Assembly: GCF_002980495.1 (NCBI RefSeq)
Contig: NZ_PVBR01000001.1
Location: 392,157-456,156 of the forward strand
DNA length: 64,000 bases
DNA from: Phyllobacterium phragmitis
GTDB lineage: Bacteria > Pseudomonadota > Alphaproteobacteria > Rhizobiales > Rhizobiaceae
Direction of reading: 5' to 3'
Positions within the stretch are counted from its first letter, which is position 1. Each line of letters begins with the position of its first letter. Shown in pieces: positions 28,855 to 37,925 of the stretch. The translations under genes were made by a program, and so were the position numbers. Below the pieces are notes generated by a model. That model was not told the origin of the DNA, made no database searches, and saw nothing but the letters and a program-made list of their open reading frames with translations.

Positions 28855-29052
28855 TCACCCCACCAGATCGTCGAGCGTGATATTCAGCGCTTGCGCGATC
28901 TTCCGCATGGTTTCGACCGCCCCATCCCGCCGGTCTCGATCTGCGAGAGATAAGCGGGCGCGATATCGGTTGCTTCGGCAAGCATCTTGGCGGACATGCT
29001 CCGATGCTCCCGCCAGAGCAATATAGCAGGCAGAATTGCTTCGCCAATGCGT
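28855..29052 (-). pseudogene. XRE-family regulator, frameshifted and 5'-truncated
   Basis: Reading two minus-strand frames in succession gives a familiar helix-turn-helix: LLWREHRSMSAKMLAEATDI ... APAYLSQIETG in one frame, then DGAVETMRKIAQALNITLDDLVG in another. Restoring the usual ETGRRDGAVET needs a single inserted base near 28919-28925 (GACCGGCGGGATG). Its 5' end runs straight into the purN stop without a start codon. Such regulators commonly follow RelE-like or Hic toxins as antitoxins. Either this is a real broken remnant or an assembly error; I favour a remnant because the start is missing as well. Confidence 0.72.
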
Positions 29053-29056
29053 TGCG

Positions 29057-29704
29057 TCAGAACACGCCGAAAGAGAGCCTGTCCGCTTCGCCCAGCCCGG
29101 AATAAACAATCCCGCCATCCACCATGCGCGCCTTGCCCTCCGCCACCAGTTTCAGCGCCAGCGGATAGAGCCTGTGCTCCATGCTCAGCACCCGTGCGGT
29201 AAGCGTCTCTTCGGTGTCGTCCGGCTTCACCGGCGCCACGCCTTGCGCGATGATCGGGCCGCCGTCCATTTCGGCGGTGACGAAATGCACCGTGCAGCCA
29301 TGGATGCGCATACCGGATTCGAGCACGCGGGCATGGCTGTCGAGGCCCTTGAAGAGAGGGAGAAGGGAAGGGTGGATGTTGATCATCCGGCCTTCCCATT
29401 GGCCGACGAAATCCGCCGACATCAGCCGCATATAACCGGCAAGGCAGATCACATCCGGTGCGATGCGGGTAAGCTCAGCGTTGAGGGCCGCTTCATGCGC
29501 GGTACGCGAGGCATAATCCTTCTGCGGCACGGGCGTCGCCTCGATGCCATGGCTCCGCGCCACTTCGAGCCCCGCCGCATCGGGCTTGTTCGAAAGCACG
29601 GCGACGATTTCCGCAGGATAGGCGGGGTCTTTGCAGGCCTCAATCAGCGCGGTCATGTTCGAGCCGCGCCCGGAGATCAACACTGCGACGCGCTTCTTCA
29701 TCAT
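29057..29704 (-). CDS. purN: Phosphoribosylglycinamide formyltransferase
   Basis: PurN (215 residues) transfers the formyl group from 10-formyl-tetrahydrofolate to GAR in purine synthesis. Key motifs are SGRGSNMTALI near the N-terminus, the catalytic region INIHPSLLP with the essential His, and VHFVTAEMDGGPIIAQ containing the catalytic Asp. Two adjacent ATGs exist (29704 and 29701). It follows purM with no spacer. Confidence 0.97.
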   Translation of the reverse strand: MMKKRVAVLISGRGSNMTALIEACKDPAYPAEIVAVLSNKPDAAGLEVARSHGIEATPVPQKDYASRTAHEAALNAELTRIAPDVICLAGYMRLMSADFVGQWEGRMINIHPSLLPLFKGLDSHARVLESGMRIHGCTVHFVTAEMDGGPIIAQGVAPVKPDDTEETLTARVLSMEHRLYPLALKLVAEGKARMVDGGIVYSGLGEADRLSFGVF

Positions 29705-30781
29705 CTAAAGCGCCAGCGTGCCGTGATAGACGACGCCCGCATCGGCACGCGGGATCATCTGGCCCAGCGTCACCACCTTCTCGCCCTCGGCGGCCAAAAC
29801 CGCCGCGACCTTCGCCGCGTGTTCCGGCGAGACGACAACGATCATGCCGATGCCGCAATTGAAGGTGCGCAGCATTTCATCGCGCTCCACGCCGCCAATC
29901 CTGGCGAGCCAGGAGAACACAGGCGGCACGTCGATGGCCGAGAGGTCGATTTCCGCCGCAAGCTCGGCGGGCAGCACACGCGGAATATTGTCGGGAAAGC
30001 CGCCGCCGGTGATGTGCGCCAGCGCCTTGATGCCATCACCCGCACGGATCGCCGCAAGCAGCGGCTTCACATAGATGCGTGTCGGCGTCAGCAGGGCCGC
30101 CCCAAGCGTCGTGCCGGGCGCGAAAGGCGCGTCTGCGTCCCAGCCAAGACCCGAGAGATCAACGATCCGGCGCACCAGCGAGAAGCCGTTGGAATGCACG
30201 CCCGAGGACGAAAGCCCGAGGATGACGTCTCCATCGGCGATATCGCCCGCCGGAAGCAGCCGGTTGCGCTCAGCGGCGCCGACTGCGAAACCGGCGAGAT
30301 CATAGTCGCCGTCGCGGTACATGCCCGGCATTTCCGCCGTCTCGCCGCCGATCAGCGCGCAACCTGCCTGCCTGCAGCCATCCGCGATGCCCGCGACAAT
30401 CGCCGCGCCCTGGTCCGGATCGAGCTTGCCGGTGGCGAAATAATCGAGGAAGAACAGCGGCTCCGCGCCCTGCACCACCAGATCATTGACGCACATGGCG
30501 ACGAGATCGATGCCGACCGTATCGTGACGCCCTGCGTCGATGGCGATCTTCAGCTTGGTGCCGACGCCGTCATTGGCCGCCACCAGCACCGGATCGGTGA
30601 AGCCTGCCGCCTTCAGGTCGAAAAGCCCGCCGAAGCCGCCGATCTCGCCATCCGCGCCGGGACGTCGCGTCGAGCGGACGAGCGGCTTGATCTTCTCCAC
30701 CAGGAGATTTCCGGCGTCGATGTCGACTCCTGCCTCTGCATAGGTCAAACCATTCTTGCCGGTAAGGGGCTTGCCAGTCAT
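29705..30781 (-). CDS. purM: Phosphoribosylformylglycinamidine cyclo-ligase
   Basis: AIR synthetase (358 residues), which closes FGAM to AIR with ATP. The N-terminal half carries [14 protein letters not shown] and the nucleotide-site motif [10 protein letters not shown]; the second half has the family [13 protein letters not shown] and CGIGMI motifs. The cytoplasmic purM-purN pair is standard in alphaproteobacteria. Confidence 0.97.
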   Translation of the reverse strand: MTGKPLTGKNGLTYAEAGVDIDAGNLLVEKIKPLVRSTRRPGADGEIGGFGGLFDLKAAGFTDPVLVAANDGVGTKLKIAIDAGRHDTVGIDLVAMCVNDLVVQGAEPLFFLDYFATGKLDPDQGAAIVAGIADGCRQAGCALIGGETAEMPGMYRDGDYDLAGFAVGAAERNRLLPAGDIADGDVILGLSSSGVHSNGFSLVRRIVDLSGLGWDADAPFAPGTTLGAALLTPTRIYVKPLLAAIRAGDGIKALAHITGGGFPDNIPRVLPAELAAEIDLSAIDVPPVFSWLARIGGVERDEMLRTFNCGIGMIVVVSPEHAAKVAAVLAAEGEKVVTLGQMIPRADAGVVYHGTLAL

Positions 30782-31083
30782 CGCTTACTCCGATGCGCCA
30801 TTCCGCGGTCGGCTCGCTGGTGGCCTGCTGGCGACCTTGGGGCGAGATATGCGGAAACGGATAAAATTCTTGCTGGTGCGCGCAATGGCACGAGTTTGCC
30901 CGTCCCGCAAGGCCGATATGGGCGCGCCTGCCAGAAAAGCCCGGAAAAACAATGTTGATTTACCGATGATCCGGCGGCGATTTCGTCGCGGCACCCCATA
31001 TAGAGTAATGCGAGAACCCTTGACCGTGGCTCCGGCAACGGCCTATCTCATCAGATAGCTCGAACGGACGGTACTTTATCAGC
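30782..31083. other. Divergent promoter region, purM versus AI-2E permease
   Basis: About 300 bases without a supported gene. It should contain the purM promoter on the minus strand and the AI-2E promoter near its right end. Confidence 0.6.
31020..31048 (+). promoter_or_regulatory. Candidate sigma70-type promoter
   Basis: TTGACC (31020-31025), 17-base spacer, CTATCT (31043-31048), 35 bases before the AI-2E start codon. Confidence 0.4.
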
Positions 31084-32280
31084 ATGGCAAAGACACCGGT
31101 GAAACCCAAGCCTGACTCCGATATTCATGTCGATGTACAGGTGAATACCCTTGCCGCCAACGTACGTCGCCAGGCTGTGTTCTGGCTCGGCGCGATGGTG
31201 GTGTTCGTGCTGTTTCTGGTGATGTTCAGCTCGATACTTCTGCCGTTCGTGGCGGGACTGGCGCTTGCCTATTTCCTTGATCCCGTCGCCGACCGCCTGC
31301 AAAGACTGGGGTTGTCGCGTCTTGCCGCGACCGTGGTGATCCTGGTCATCTTCCTGGTCGTGTTGGTTCTGGCGGTCATGATCATCGTGCCGGTACTCGC
31401 GACGCAGCTGACCGATTTCATCGCCAGATTGCCGAGCTATATTACTCAGCTCCAGTCGCTCATAGCCGATCGGAATTCGCCCTGGCTGAAGAAGATCATC
31501 GGAGTCGACAGCTCCGTTATCCAAGACAATTTGAGCGCCTTACTCCAGCAGGGAGCGGGTTTCCTCTCGACTTTGTTCCAGTCGCTGTGGAATTCCGGCA
31601 AGGCGTTGATCGACATCGCAGCCCTTTTCGTCGTTACGCCCGTCGTCGCCTTCTACATGCTGCTCGACTGGGACCGCATGGTCGAGCGCATCGATTCATG
31701 GATACCGCGCGACCATCTGCACGACGTGCGCGAGATCGCGCGCGAGATGGATGCCGCGATTGCCGGCTTCATTCGCGGGCAGGGCACCGTCTGCATCATC
31801 CTGGGGACGATCTATGCGGTCGGCCTCACCCTTGTGGGGCTGAATTTCGGCCTTTTGATCGGGCTCTTCGCCGGGCTCATCAGCTTCATTCCCTATATCG
31901 GCTCGCTGGTCGGTCTGGTGCTGGCCATCGGCGTAGCACTTGTCCAGTTCTGGCCGGACTGGATCATGGTCGGCGCAGTCGCCATCGTCTTCTTCATCGG
32001 TCAGTTCATCGAGGGCAATATCCTGCAGCCGAAGCTCGTCGGCTCGTCCGTCGGCCTGCATCCGGTCTGGCTGATGTTCGCGCTGTTCGCCTTCGGCTCG
32101 CTCCTCGGTTTCACCGGCATGCTGATTGCGGTTCCGGCCGCTGCTGCCATGGGCGTGCTGGTGCGTTTCGCGCTCGGCCGCTATCTGCAATCGCCGATGT
32201 ACCGCAGCCGCCATAAGGACATCGAGCATATGAAGCGGGTGAGGGGACATGCCGGAGATGCGGCGGGAGACGCTGAATGA
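31084..32280 (+). CDS. AI-2E family transporter (PerM/YdiK-like)
   Basis: A 398-residue integral membrane protein with seven or eight hydrophobic segments and a central soluble part, the AI-2E exporter family layout (LLPFVAGLALAYFLDPVADRL near the N-terminus; FAGLISFIPYIGSLVG and GNILQPKLVGSSVGLHPVW toward the C-terminus). Members export varied small molecules or sodium/protons; a quorum-signal role cannot be assumed. It lies 43 bases upstream of hdaA. Confidence 0.92.
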   Translation: MAKTPVKPKPDSDIHVDVQVNTLAANVRRQAVFWLGAMVVFVLFLVMFSSILLPFVAGLALAYFLDPVADRLQRLGLSRLAATVVILVIFLVVLVLAVMIIVPVLATQLTDFIARLPSYITQLQSLIADRNSPWLKKIIGVDSSVIQDNLSALLQQGAGFLSTLFQSLWNSGKALIDIAALFVVTPVVAFYMLLDWDRMVERIDSWIPRDHLHDVREIAREMDAAIAGFIRGQGTVCIILGTIYAVGLTLVGLNFGLLIGLFAGLISFIPYIGSLVGLVLAIGVALVQFWPDWIMVGAVAIVFFIGQFIEGNILQPKLVGSSVGLHPVWLMFALFAFGSLLGFTGMLIAVPAAAAMGVLVRFALGRYLQSPMYRSRHKDIEHMKRVRGHAGDAAGDAE

Positions 32281-32323
32281 GCGCAACTCTGGCCGCTTTG
32301 AATGACGATATGGACAATATGGC

Positions 32324-33022
32324 ATGACGACCGCTTTGCCCCGTCAATTGCCGTTGGCGCTCGGCCATGAGCCGGGCTATGGGCGCGACGATTTGATCGT
32401 CGCGGGATCGAACCGTGCCGCTGTCGACATCATCGACCGGTGGCCGAACTGGCTTTCGCCCGTCGTGGTGCTCGCCGGACCGACAGGATCGGGCAAGACC
32501 CATCTTGCGGCGATCTGGAATGCGGCCTCGGGTGCCGCTGTCCTCGACGCCACCGATATCGGACCGGAGGCTTTTGAAAAGGCGTCGAGCAGGCCGGTGC
32601 TGATCGATGATATCGGTGCGGTGTCTTTCGACGAAACAGGCCTTTTCCATCTGATCAACACGGTTCGCCAGGCCGGCACGTCGCTCCTGATGACGTCGCG
32701 CCGTTGGCCGGCGAACTGGCCGATCACGCTGCCGGACCTGACATCCCGCCTGAAGGCGGCGACGGTCGTGGAGATTTCGGAGCCGGACGACACACTTCTG
32801 TCCGCTGTCATCCATAAGCTGTTCGCCGACCGTCAGGTCGCCGTCGAGCCGCATCTTGTCAGCTACCTCGTCAGCCGTATCGAACGCTCGCTTTCGACCG
32901 CCAACATGATTGTCGAGCGCCTCGACCGGGTGGCCCTGGAGCAGAAATCCCGCATCACCCGCACACTCGCCGCCAATGTCCTTGCCGCGTTCGAGGACGG
33001 GCAGAGCGATGGCAGGGACTGA
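32324..33022 (+). CDS. hdaA: DnaA regulatory inactivator HdaA
   Basis: A 232-residue AAA+ protein like E. coli Hda. The N-terminal QLPLAL (residues 8-13) matches the clamp-binding pentapeptide, and Walker A GPTGSGKTH (52-60), DDIG Walker B and a box VII-like region follow. With the loaded sliding clamp it stimulates ATP hydrolysis by DnaA and prevents over-initiation. There is no C-terminal DNA-binding domain, which distinguishes it from DnaA itself. Confidence 0.92.
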   Translation: MTTALPRQLPLALGHEPGYGRDDLIVAGSNRAAVDIIDRWPNWLSPVVVLAGPTGSGKTHLAAIWNAASGAAVLDATDIGPEAFEKASSRPVLIDDIGAVSFDETGLFHLINTVRQAGTSLLMTSRRWPANWPITLPDLTSRLKAATVVEISEPDDTLLSAVIHKLFADRQVAVEPHLVSYLVSRIERSLSTANMIVERLDRVALEQKSRITRTLAANVLAAFEDGQSDGRD

Positions 33023-33049
33023 CCTCACCGCTATATCAAAACGGCATTC

Positions 33050-33733
33050 CTACCATTTGTGCGCGTAGTTCGCCCCGAAGCTCTGCGTGCCATTGTCGGC
33101 TGTGATGTCGTTCATGGATGTCACGAGATTGACCTTGCCGAATATCTTCTGCTGCGCCCCGATGCTGGTGTGCCAGCGCGGATCCGTATCGGTTCGTCTC
33201 GTCCGTGCGGTGAAGGAGGTCCTGCTGCGGTCGAACGAAAGCTGGAATGCTTTCGTCGTCTGCCAATGGCTCTCCTTTGTGGTGGAACCGCTGTACCACA
33301 TGGAATAATGGTCGTTCACCTGCGCTGTAAGGCTGTCGGCGAGGGTCCATTTGCGCCGTGTCGACATGCCGATGCTGCCGCTGCCATCCTCCGTGCCCAG
33401 CCGCAAATTGAGATCGGCGCCGTCCCAGCCGGCAAAACTGGACGACGGCAGCTTGACTGAGCTCCATAGGGCCGACGGCGGTGCTGCCGGCGCACCAAGC
33501 AGATGCGGGTCCTGAGCCGCGCCGGCAAAACCGATCTCGGTGCCAATGGACGTATCCCAGCCAAGCGGAAGCCGCGCACCAAGCCTCATGAGATAAGCGC
33601 CGTTCGCAGTCCGCTTCGGATTTGCGATCACCGGCGCGATATCGGAAGCCTGCACTTCCTGCGCGCTGAGCGACAGCAAGGTGAAAACGGCGGCTGCGGT
33701 GGCTGCAATTCCTGCATGGTGAAAAATCGTCAT
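33050..33733 (-). CDS. Secreted, probably outer-membrane beta-rich protein of unknown function
   Basis: A 227-residue product (start at MTIFHHAG) with a signal peptide core GIAATAAAVFTLLSLSA cleaved after VQA. The rest is rich in alternating short hydrophobic and polar stretches and ends SFGANYAHKW; a terminal aromatic residue with alternating pattern is a feature of outer-membrane barrels. A 27-residue longer start is possible. I recognise no family. Confidence 0.7.
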   Translation of the reverse strand: MTIFHHAGIAATAAAVFTLLSLSAQEVQASDIAPVIANPKRTANGAYLMRLGARLPLGWDTSIGTEIGFAGAAQDPHLLGAPAAPPSALWSSVKLPSSSFAGWDGADLNLRLGTEDGSGSIGMSTRRKWTLADSLTAQVNDHYSMWYSGSTTKESHWQTTKAFQLSFDRSRTSFTARTRRTDTDPRWHTSIGAQQKIFGKVNLVTSMNDITADNGTQSFGANYAHKW

Positions 33734-33970
33734 GCACAGTCCCTTCCGGTTGCTTCCGGCAAACAGATCATTCCCTGATGATGAGATGCAAAAACACACA
33801 GAAATACCATTCACACCCCCGCCCCGTTACAGTGCCGCGGGGCGTTCGTGGATAGTTCATTCACGTAATGTTTCGCTGCGTTATACTATGCGATGCGCTG
33901 GGCTTCAACCCCGGCCCGAAAAACAAAAAATGAAACAAACAATGGGGCCGGACAAGAAAACAAATCGGCG

Positions 33971-34690
33971 CTATTTGCCTTTCACAGGCATAGGCGGCGG
34001 GTTGGGCGCTGATATTTCGGGCTTGATCGGTGTCTTGAATATCGACCCCGTTATGAGCGACCGCGGCTGTGAGGTCGCGAGCATGTCTTCATGCACCCAG
34101 CCGATCATGGCGGTCGACGGCACGACGACGCGATGCCATTTGCCGGTTTTGCCGTAGGAGCGCATTTCGCGGCCCTTTTCGACCGTGCCGACGGACGCCG
34201 CCTTGTCCCAGGCCCGCTTTCGGATGGTGATCCGTTTCCTGGCATAGATGACGGAAGGTGTGGTGTCGGGCGAGGCGCGGCCGGCCGGGATATTTCTTGC
34301 CGCGCGCTTCGTCTCGCCCGATTTGGCGAGCGGAGCTTTGCTGAACGGAGCGGGTGGCTTTACCGCCGCCACTTGCGTGGTGGCGTTGCCGGACGAAGAT
34401 GGGCGGGAGGAAGACGGATTCGAGCCGACTGGAGCAGAAGGACGGGGAATGTCGTTCTGGCTGGGCGCCGCTTTTGCCTGCGCCCTGTTCGTTATCGTCT
34501 CTTTCGGCCTGGAAACCTTCGCGCCGGCCTCCTTCTGCGTCGAAAACTGGCTGAAAAACCGGGAGAAATCCGTCCTCGAATGCTTGCCTTCATAAGTCGA
34601 CCACCAGCCCGCAGCCCCCATGGCCAGAATGGCGAGAAGGGTGATGCCCGATGCGGGCGAGCGCTTGGACGAACGTCTTTTCCTGGCCAT
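33971..34690 (-). CDS. SH3-domain envelope protein
   Basis: A 239-residue protein. An N-terminal membrane segment (GITLLAILAMGAAGWW) follows a positively charged head; then comes a 90-residue Ser/Pro/Ala-rich linker and a bacterial SH3-like domain (RKRITIRKRAWDKAASVGTVEKG ... WHRVVVPSTAMIGWVHEDML). Such domains bind peptidoglycan or peptides. The tail is proline-rich. The linker will be intrinsically disordered. Its partner is unknown. Confidence 0.78.
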   Translation of the reverse strand: MARKRRSSKRSPASGITLLAILAMGAAGWWSTYEGKHSRTDFSRFFSQFSTQKEAGAKVSRPKETITNRAQAKAAPSQNDIPRPSAPVGSNPSSSRPSSSGNATTQVAAVKPPAPFSKAPLAKSGETKRAARNIPAGRASPDTTPSVIYARKRITIRKRAWDKAASVGTVEKGREMRSYGKTGKWHRVVVPSTAMIGWVHEDMLATSQPRSLITGSIFKTPIKPEISAPNPPPMPVKGK

Positions 34691-34825
34691 GAGGATTTTT
34701 CCCGCCGGTTAATACGACAAAGGCCGGGTGGGCCCATTCTTGAGGGAAGACTATCAGCCGTTTCTTCGCATTTGGTTACCGGGAGGTGGCAGGGCCGGGC
34801 AGCGCTGGAATGGACCTCGAGAGAT

Positions 34826-34902
34826 TGGTGATCCCGGCTGGATTCGAACCAGCGACCATCGGCTTAGAAGGCCGGTGCTCTATCCAACTGAGCTACGGGA
34901 CC
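34826..34902 (-). tRNA. tRNA-Arg (anticodon UCU)
   Basis: Cloverleaf on the minus strand: acceptor GGTCCCG pairs with CGGGATC, D-arm GCTCAGTTGGATAGAGC, anticodon loop CTTCTAA (anticodon TCT), T-arm GGTTCGAATCC, and an encoded CCA end. Confidence 0.97.
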
Positions 34903-34948
34903 TATCGGGAAGCAGTACACGCTCGTGGCAAGCTGTTCAATGCGCCGT

Positions 34949-35254
34949 TTAGTGCGTCCAGGGCTGCTGGCGGTCATATTTGAAATTGTCGGAATAGGAG
35001 AGCTTGCGCCGTTTCGTTTCTTTCGGCTCTTCGAGGCGATAGGCGATGCCGCTCTTCTCGGCATAGGCGACGGCTTCTTCCCTGGTATCGAAGAAAAGTT
35101 TGATCTGGCTCTTCATATCGCCGGAAGAGGTGTAGCCCATCAGCGGCTCCACCTTGCGCGGCATCTCCGGCTCGAATTCCAGAAGCCATGACGTCGTTTT
35201 TGCCTTGCCCGACTGCATCGCGGTCTTGGCGGGACGATATATGCGTGCAACCAT
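34949..35254 (-). CDS. Complex I NDUFS4-like (ETC complex I) subunit
   Basis: A 101-residue protein matching the mitochondrial NDUFS4/AQDQ subunit family: [75 protein letters not shown]. In alphaproteobacteria these proteins are accessory subunits of NADH:quinone oxidoreductase. The start is the internal ATG because the longer frame runs into the tRNA. It lies between tRNA-Arg and tRNA-Pro, a common genomic position in Rhizobiales. Confidence 0.92.
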   Translation of the reverse strand: MVARIYRPAKTAMQSGKAKTTSWLLEFEPEMPRKVEPLMGYTSSGDMKSQIKLFFDTREEAVAYAEKSGIAYRLEEPKETKRRKLSYSDNFKYDRQQPWTH

Positions 35255-35285
35255 ATCCAGACACCTTCGAGGCTGCTTGAAGCAT

Positions 35286-35362
<77 letters not shown>

Positions 35363-35566
35363 CCACTTCAGCGAATGTTGATTTCCCTAGAGATTTCGTC
35401 TCTCTAGCGCAAGAGGGAAAACGATGCATGCGAACAGAAAGTGAAAAGCGAGGCAAAATACCTCGATGAGGCCCGGCTTGCGGGTAGACCAGGTCTCTGT
35501 GCATGTGGAACATCCCGGGGCGGACTGTGCTCTTGAAGACGGAAGAGCTGCACAAACCGGAAAACT

Positions 35567-36748
35567 CTATTCGGCAGCTGCGGCCGCCGTGAGAGCATTT
35601 TGTAGATCCGCGATAAGATCCGCCGTATCTTCCAGCCCGATCTGCAGCCGCATAACCGGTCCTGGATAATCGGTCCTGCTGACGGTGCGGTCGGCAAGGC
35701 TGACTTGCAGGGCAAGGCTCTCATAGCCGCCCCAGGAATAGCCGAGGCCGAAGAGCTCCAGCGCATCGAGGAAGGCATGCGCCTTCTTCATGCCGCCGCC
35801 ATTGAGCACGACGGAGAAGATACCGGACGCGCCGCCGAAATCGCGTTTCCAGATCGCATGGCCTGGATGGCTTTCGAGGGCCGGATGCAGCACCGAGGCG
35901 ACGCCCGGCTGCATCTCGAGCCAGCGGGCGATCTCAAGCGCGCTCTTCTGATGCGCTTCGAGCCTGACGCCCATCGTGCGCAGGCCGCGCAGGATCTGGT
36001 AGGCATCATCAGGGCCGACGCAGATGCCGAGCGTGCCATTGCCTTCCTTCAGCGCCGGCCAGCAGCGTTCATTGGCCGATACGGTGCCGAGCAGCACGTC
36101 GGAATGGCCGGAGGGATATTTCGTCGCCGCATGGATGGAAATATCGACGCCGTGATCGAGCGGCCTGAAATAGACCGGCGTTGCCCAGGTATTGTCCATC
36201 ATCACGATGGCATCAGTCTCATGCGCCTTTGCCACGATGGCCGGGATGTCCTGCATCTCGAAGGTGTTGGAACCAGGTGATTCAGTGAAAACCACCTTGG
36301 TATTGGGGCGGATGAGGGCGGCGATGTCGGCGCCGATGGCCGGATCGTAATATTCCACCGCGATGCCCAATCGTGTCAGCATGGTATCGGCGAAATGCCG
36401 GGTGGGATTGTAGATCGAATCGACGAACAGCACGTGATCGCCCGCCGACAGGAAGGCGAGGAGAGGGACGGCGACGGCGGCAAGACCCGAGGGCACGAGA
36501 ATGGTTCCAGCCGAACCTTCCAGCGCGTCGATCGCCTGGCAGAGCGCATCGCTGGTCGGCGTGCCGCGCGTTCCATAGGTGTATTTCTGGTTCCGAGTCG
36601 CCAGCGTCTGCGCGTCGGGAAAGAGCACTGTCGAGGCATGGACAACAGGCGGATTGACGAAGCCGTGATAATCGCGCGGATCGTAGCCGCAATGGGTCAG
36701 GCGTGTGTTGATGCCGAGCGACGTCTTCTTACCCGAGGGCTTTTCCAT
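35567..36748 (-). CDS. metC: Cystathionine beta-lyase (PLP-dependent)
   Basis: A 393-residue Cys/Met-metabolism enzyme of the gamma family. PLP-binding lysine is in ATKYPSGHSD; other family motifs are YGTRGTPTSDALCQAI and NTWATPVYFRPL. It probably cleaves cystathionine to homocysteine, though family members include gamma-synthases and lyases with other substrates. The start is MEKPSGKKTS; upstream frame is not conserved. It lies near aapJ, as in Rhizobium, though the PAP2 gene intervenes. Confidence 0.92.
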   Translation of the reverse strand: MEKPSGKKTSLGINTRLTHCGYDPRDYHGFVNPPVVHASTVLFPDAQTLATRNQKYTYGTRGTPTSDALCQAIDALEGSAGTILVPSGLAAVAVPLLAFLSAGDHVLFVDSIYNPTRHFADTMLTRLGIAVEYYDPAIGADIAALIRPNTKVVFTESPGSNTFEMQDIPAIVAKAHETDAIVMMDNTWATPVYFRPLDHGVDISIHAATKYPSGHSDVLLGTVSANERCWPALKEGNGTLGICVGPDDAYQILRGLRTMGVRLEAHQKSALEIARWLEMQPGVASVLHPALESHPGHAIWKRDFGGASGIFSVVLNGGGMKKAHAFLDALELFGLGYSWGGYESLALQVSLADRTVSRTDYPGPVMRLQIGLEDTADLIADLQNALTAAAAAE

Positions 36749-36885
36749 CAATGTTTCTCCTACGCAGCCATATCCGGCCATAAACGAAAGCGTGGCCCGT
36801 CGATAATCCCGCCGCGCCCTTCTTGCAACACTTGACGCAGGGCAGGCGATGTCGCATTTACGCGCCGTGAAATGCAAATGCGACG

Positions 36886-37656
36886 ATGCAGACAAAAACA
36901 ATTGCTTACAGCGCCAATCTCCGCCTTGCGCTCCGCTCGCTCGCAAGAGGCTTGAGATCTCCGGTACCCTCCGATGCTCCGTCTCCATGGACCTGGTCCA
37001 TGACGGTTGCCATTATCCTGCTGCTGCCGGTGCTTTATCTTCTGCATCCCTATGACGAAGCGATCCTGCGTGCCGCTTCGGCCAGCGATATGCCGGGACT
37101 CTCACTTCTAAGGGACCTGACGGATGTCGGCCGATCGCTGCTCTATCTCACCATCGCATTCTGCGTCATGCTGTGGACCAGCGGTAGAGACCGGCGGACG
37201 CTGGAGGCCCGGCTTTATACATTACAGAGCCAGGCAACATTTGCATTCGCCGCTATCGGACTGAGCGCGGTCATCGTCTACATCATCAAATTCGTCATCG
37301 GGCGGGCCCGGCCGGCGCTGATCGACACGCTCGGGCCTGATTTTATCGAACCTTTCCACGGTGGTCATCTCTATAGCAGCTTTCCCTCCGGCCATTCGGC
37401 AACGGTCGGTGCGATCACGGTCATTCTGGCGCTCTGGTTTCCACGTTGGCGGCTCCCCGTTCTCGTCGCCACCCTCGCACTGGCCTTCAGCCGCATCGCG
37501 GTAGCAGCGCACTATCCGACCGACGTGGTTGCCGGCTTTTCCATAGGCTTTCTGTTCACCCTGTTTCTGGCCCGATTTCTGGCAAACAGAAATCTTGGAT
37601 TTTCGATGATCCTCGGGAAAATATTGCCGAAACGCCGTGTCTTTACCCGGAGATAG
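36886..37656 (+). CDS. PAP2-family membrane phosphatase
   Basis: A 256-residue, six-helix membrane protein with the complete three-part phosphatase signature: KFVIGRARP (135-143), PSGH (167-170) and SRIAVAAHYPTD (202-212). Such enzymes dephosphorylate undecaprenyl-pyrophosphate, phosphatidylglycerol-phosphate or lipid A; which applies here is unclear. It is divergent from metC across 137 bases. Confidence 0.9.
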   Translation: MQTKTIAYSANLRLALRSLARGLRSPVPSDAPSPWTWSMTVAIILLLPVLYLLHPYDEAILRAASASDMPGLSLLRDLTDVGRSLLYLTIAFCVMLWTSGRDRRTLEARLYTLQSQATFAFAAIGLSAVIVYIIKFVIGRARPALIDTLGPDFIEPFHGGHLYSSFPSGHSATVGAITVILALWFPRWRLPVLVATLALAFSRIAVAAHYPTDVVAGFSIGFLFTLFLARFLANRNLGFSMILGKILPKRRVFTRR

Positions 37657-37925
37657 GCGGCATATCGGCCTATAGACGGCCCGGATATCATATTTCTCCC
37701 GATGAAGACGATTCTTGTCTTTCGATTCTCACCTCAAGACAGTGCTGCTTTGGTTGTATAATCGCTAAAAGCCTTGACCGGAGCGGAATAATCGCCTTCG
37801 ATGTCCGGGTGAATGGGAGCACGGCAGACATCTTGATATCTAGGTATTCGCTTGGGATGGATACCGAATTTCTGCGTGGTGCCCTTTAAACGGGAACAAG
37901 GCAACACAAAAAGGGTAATAGCCAA

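Noticed and set aside
29036..30958. 640-codon plus-strand frame opposite purN and purM
   Set aside because: Antisense to two enzymes with complete motifs; no ribosome site or similarity.
31084..32280. Quorum-sensing AI-2 exporter
   Set aside because: The family name is historical; no luxS or other evidence here supports that substrate.
36749..36885. SAM-type riboswitch before metC
   Set aside because: The 137-base gap does not show the conserved stems or sequence of SAM-II or related riboswitches.
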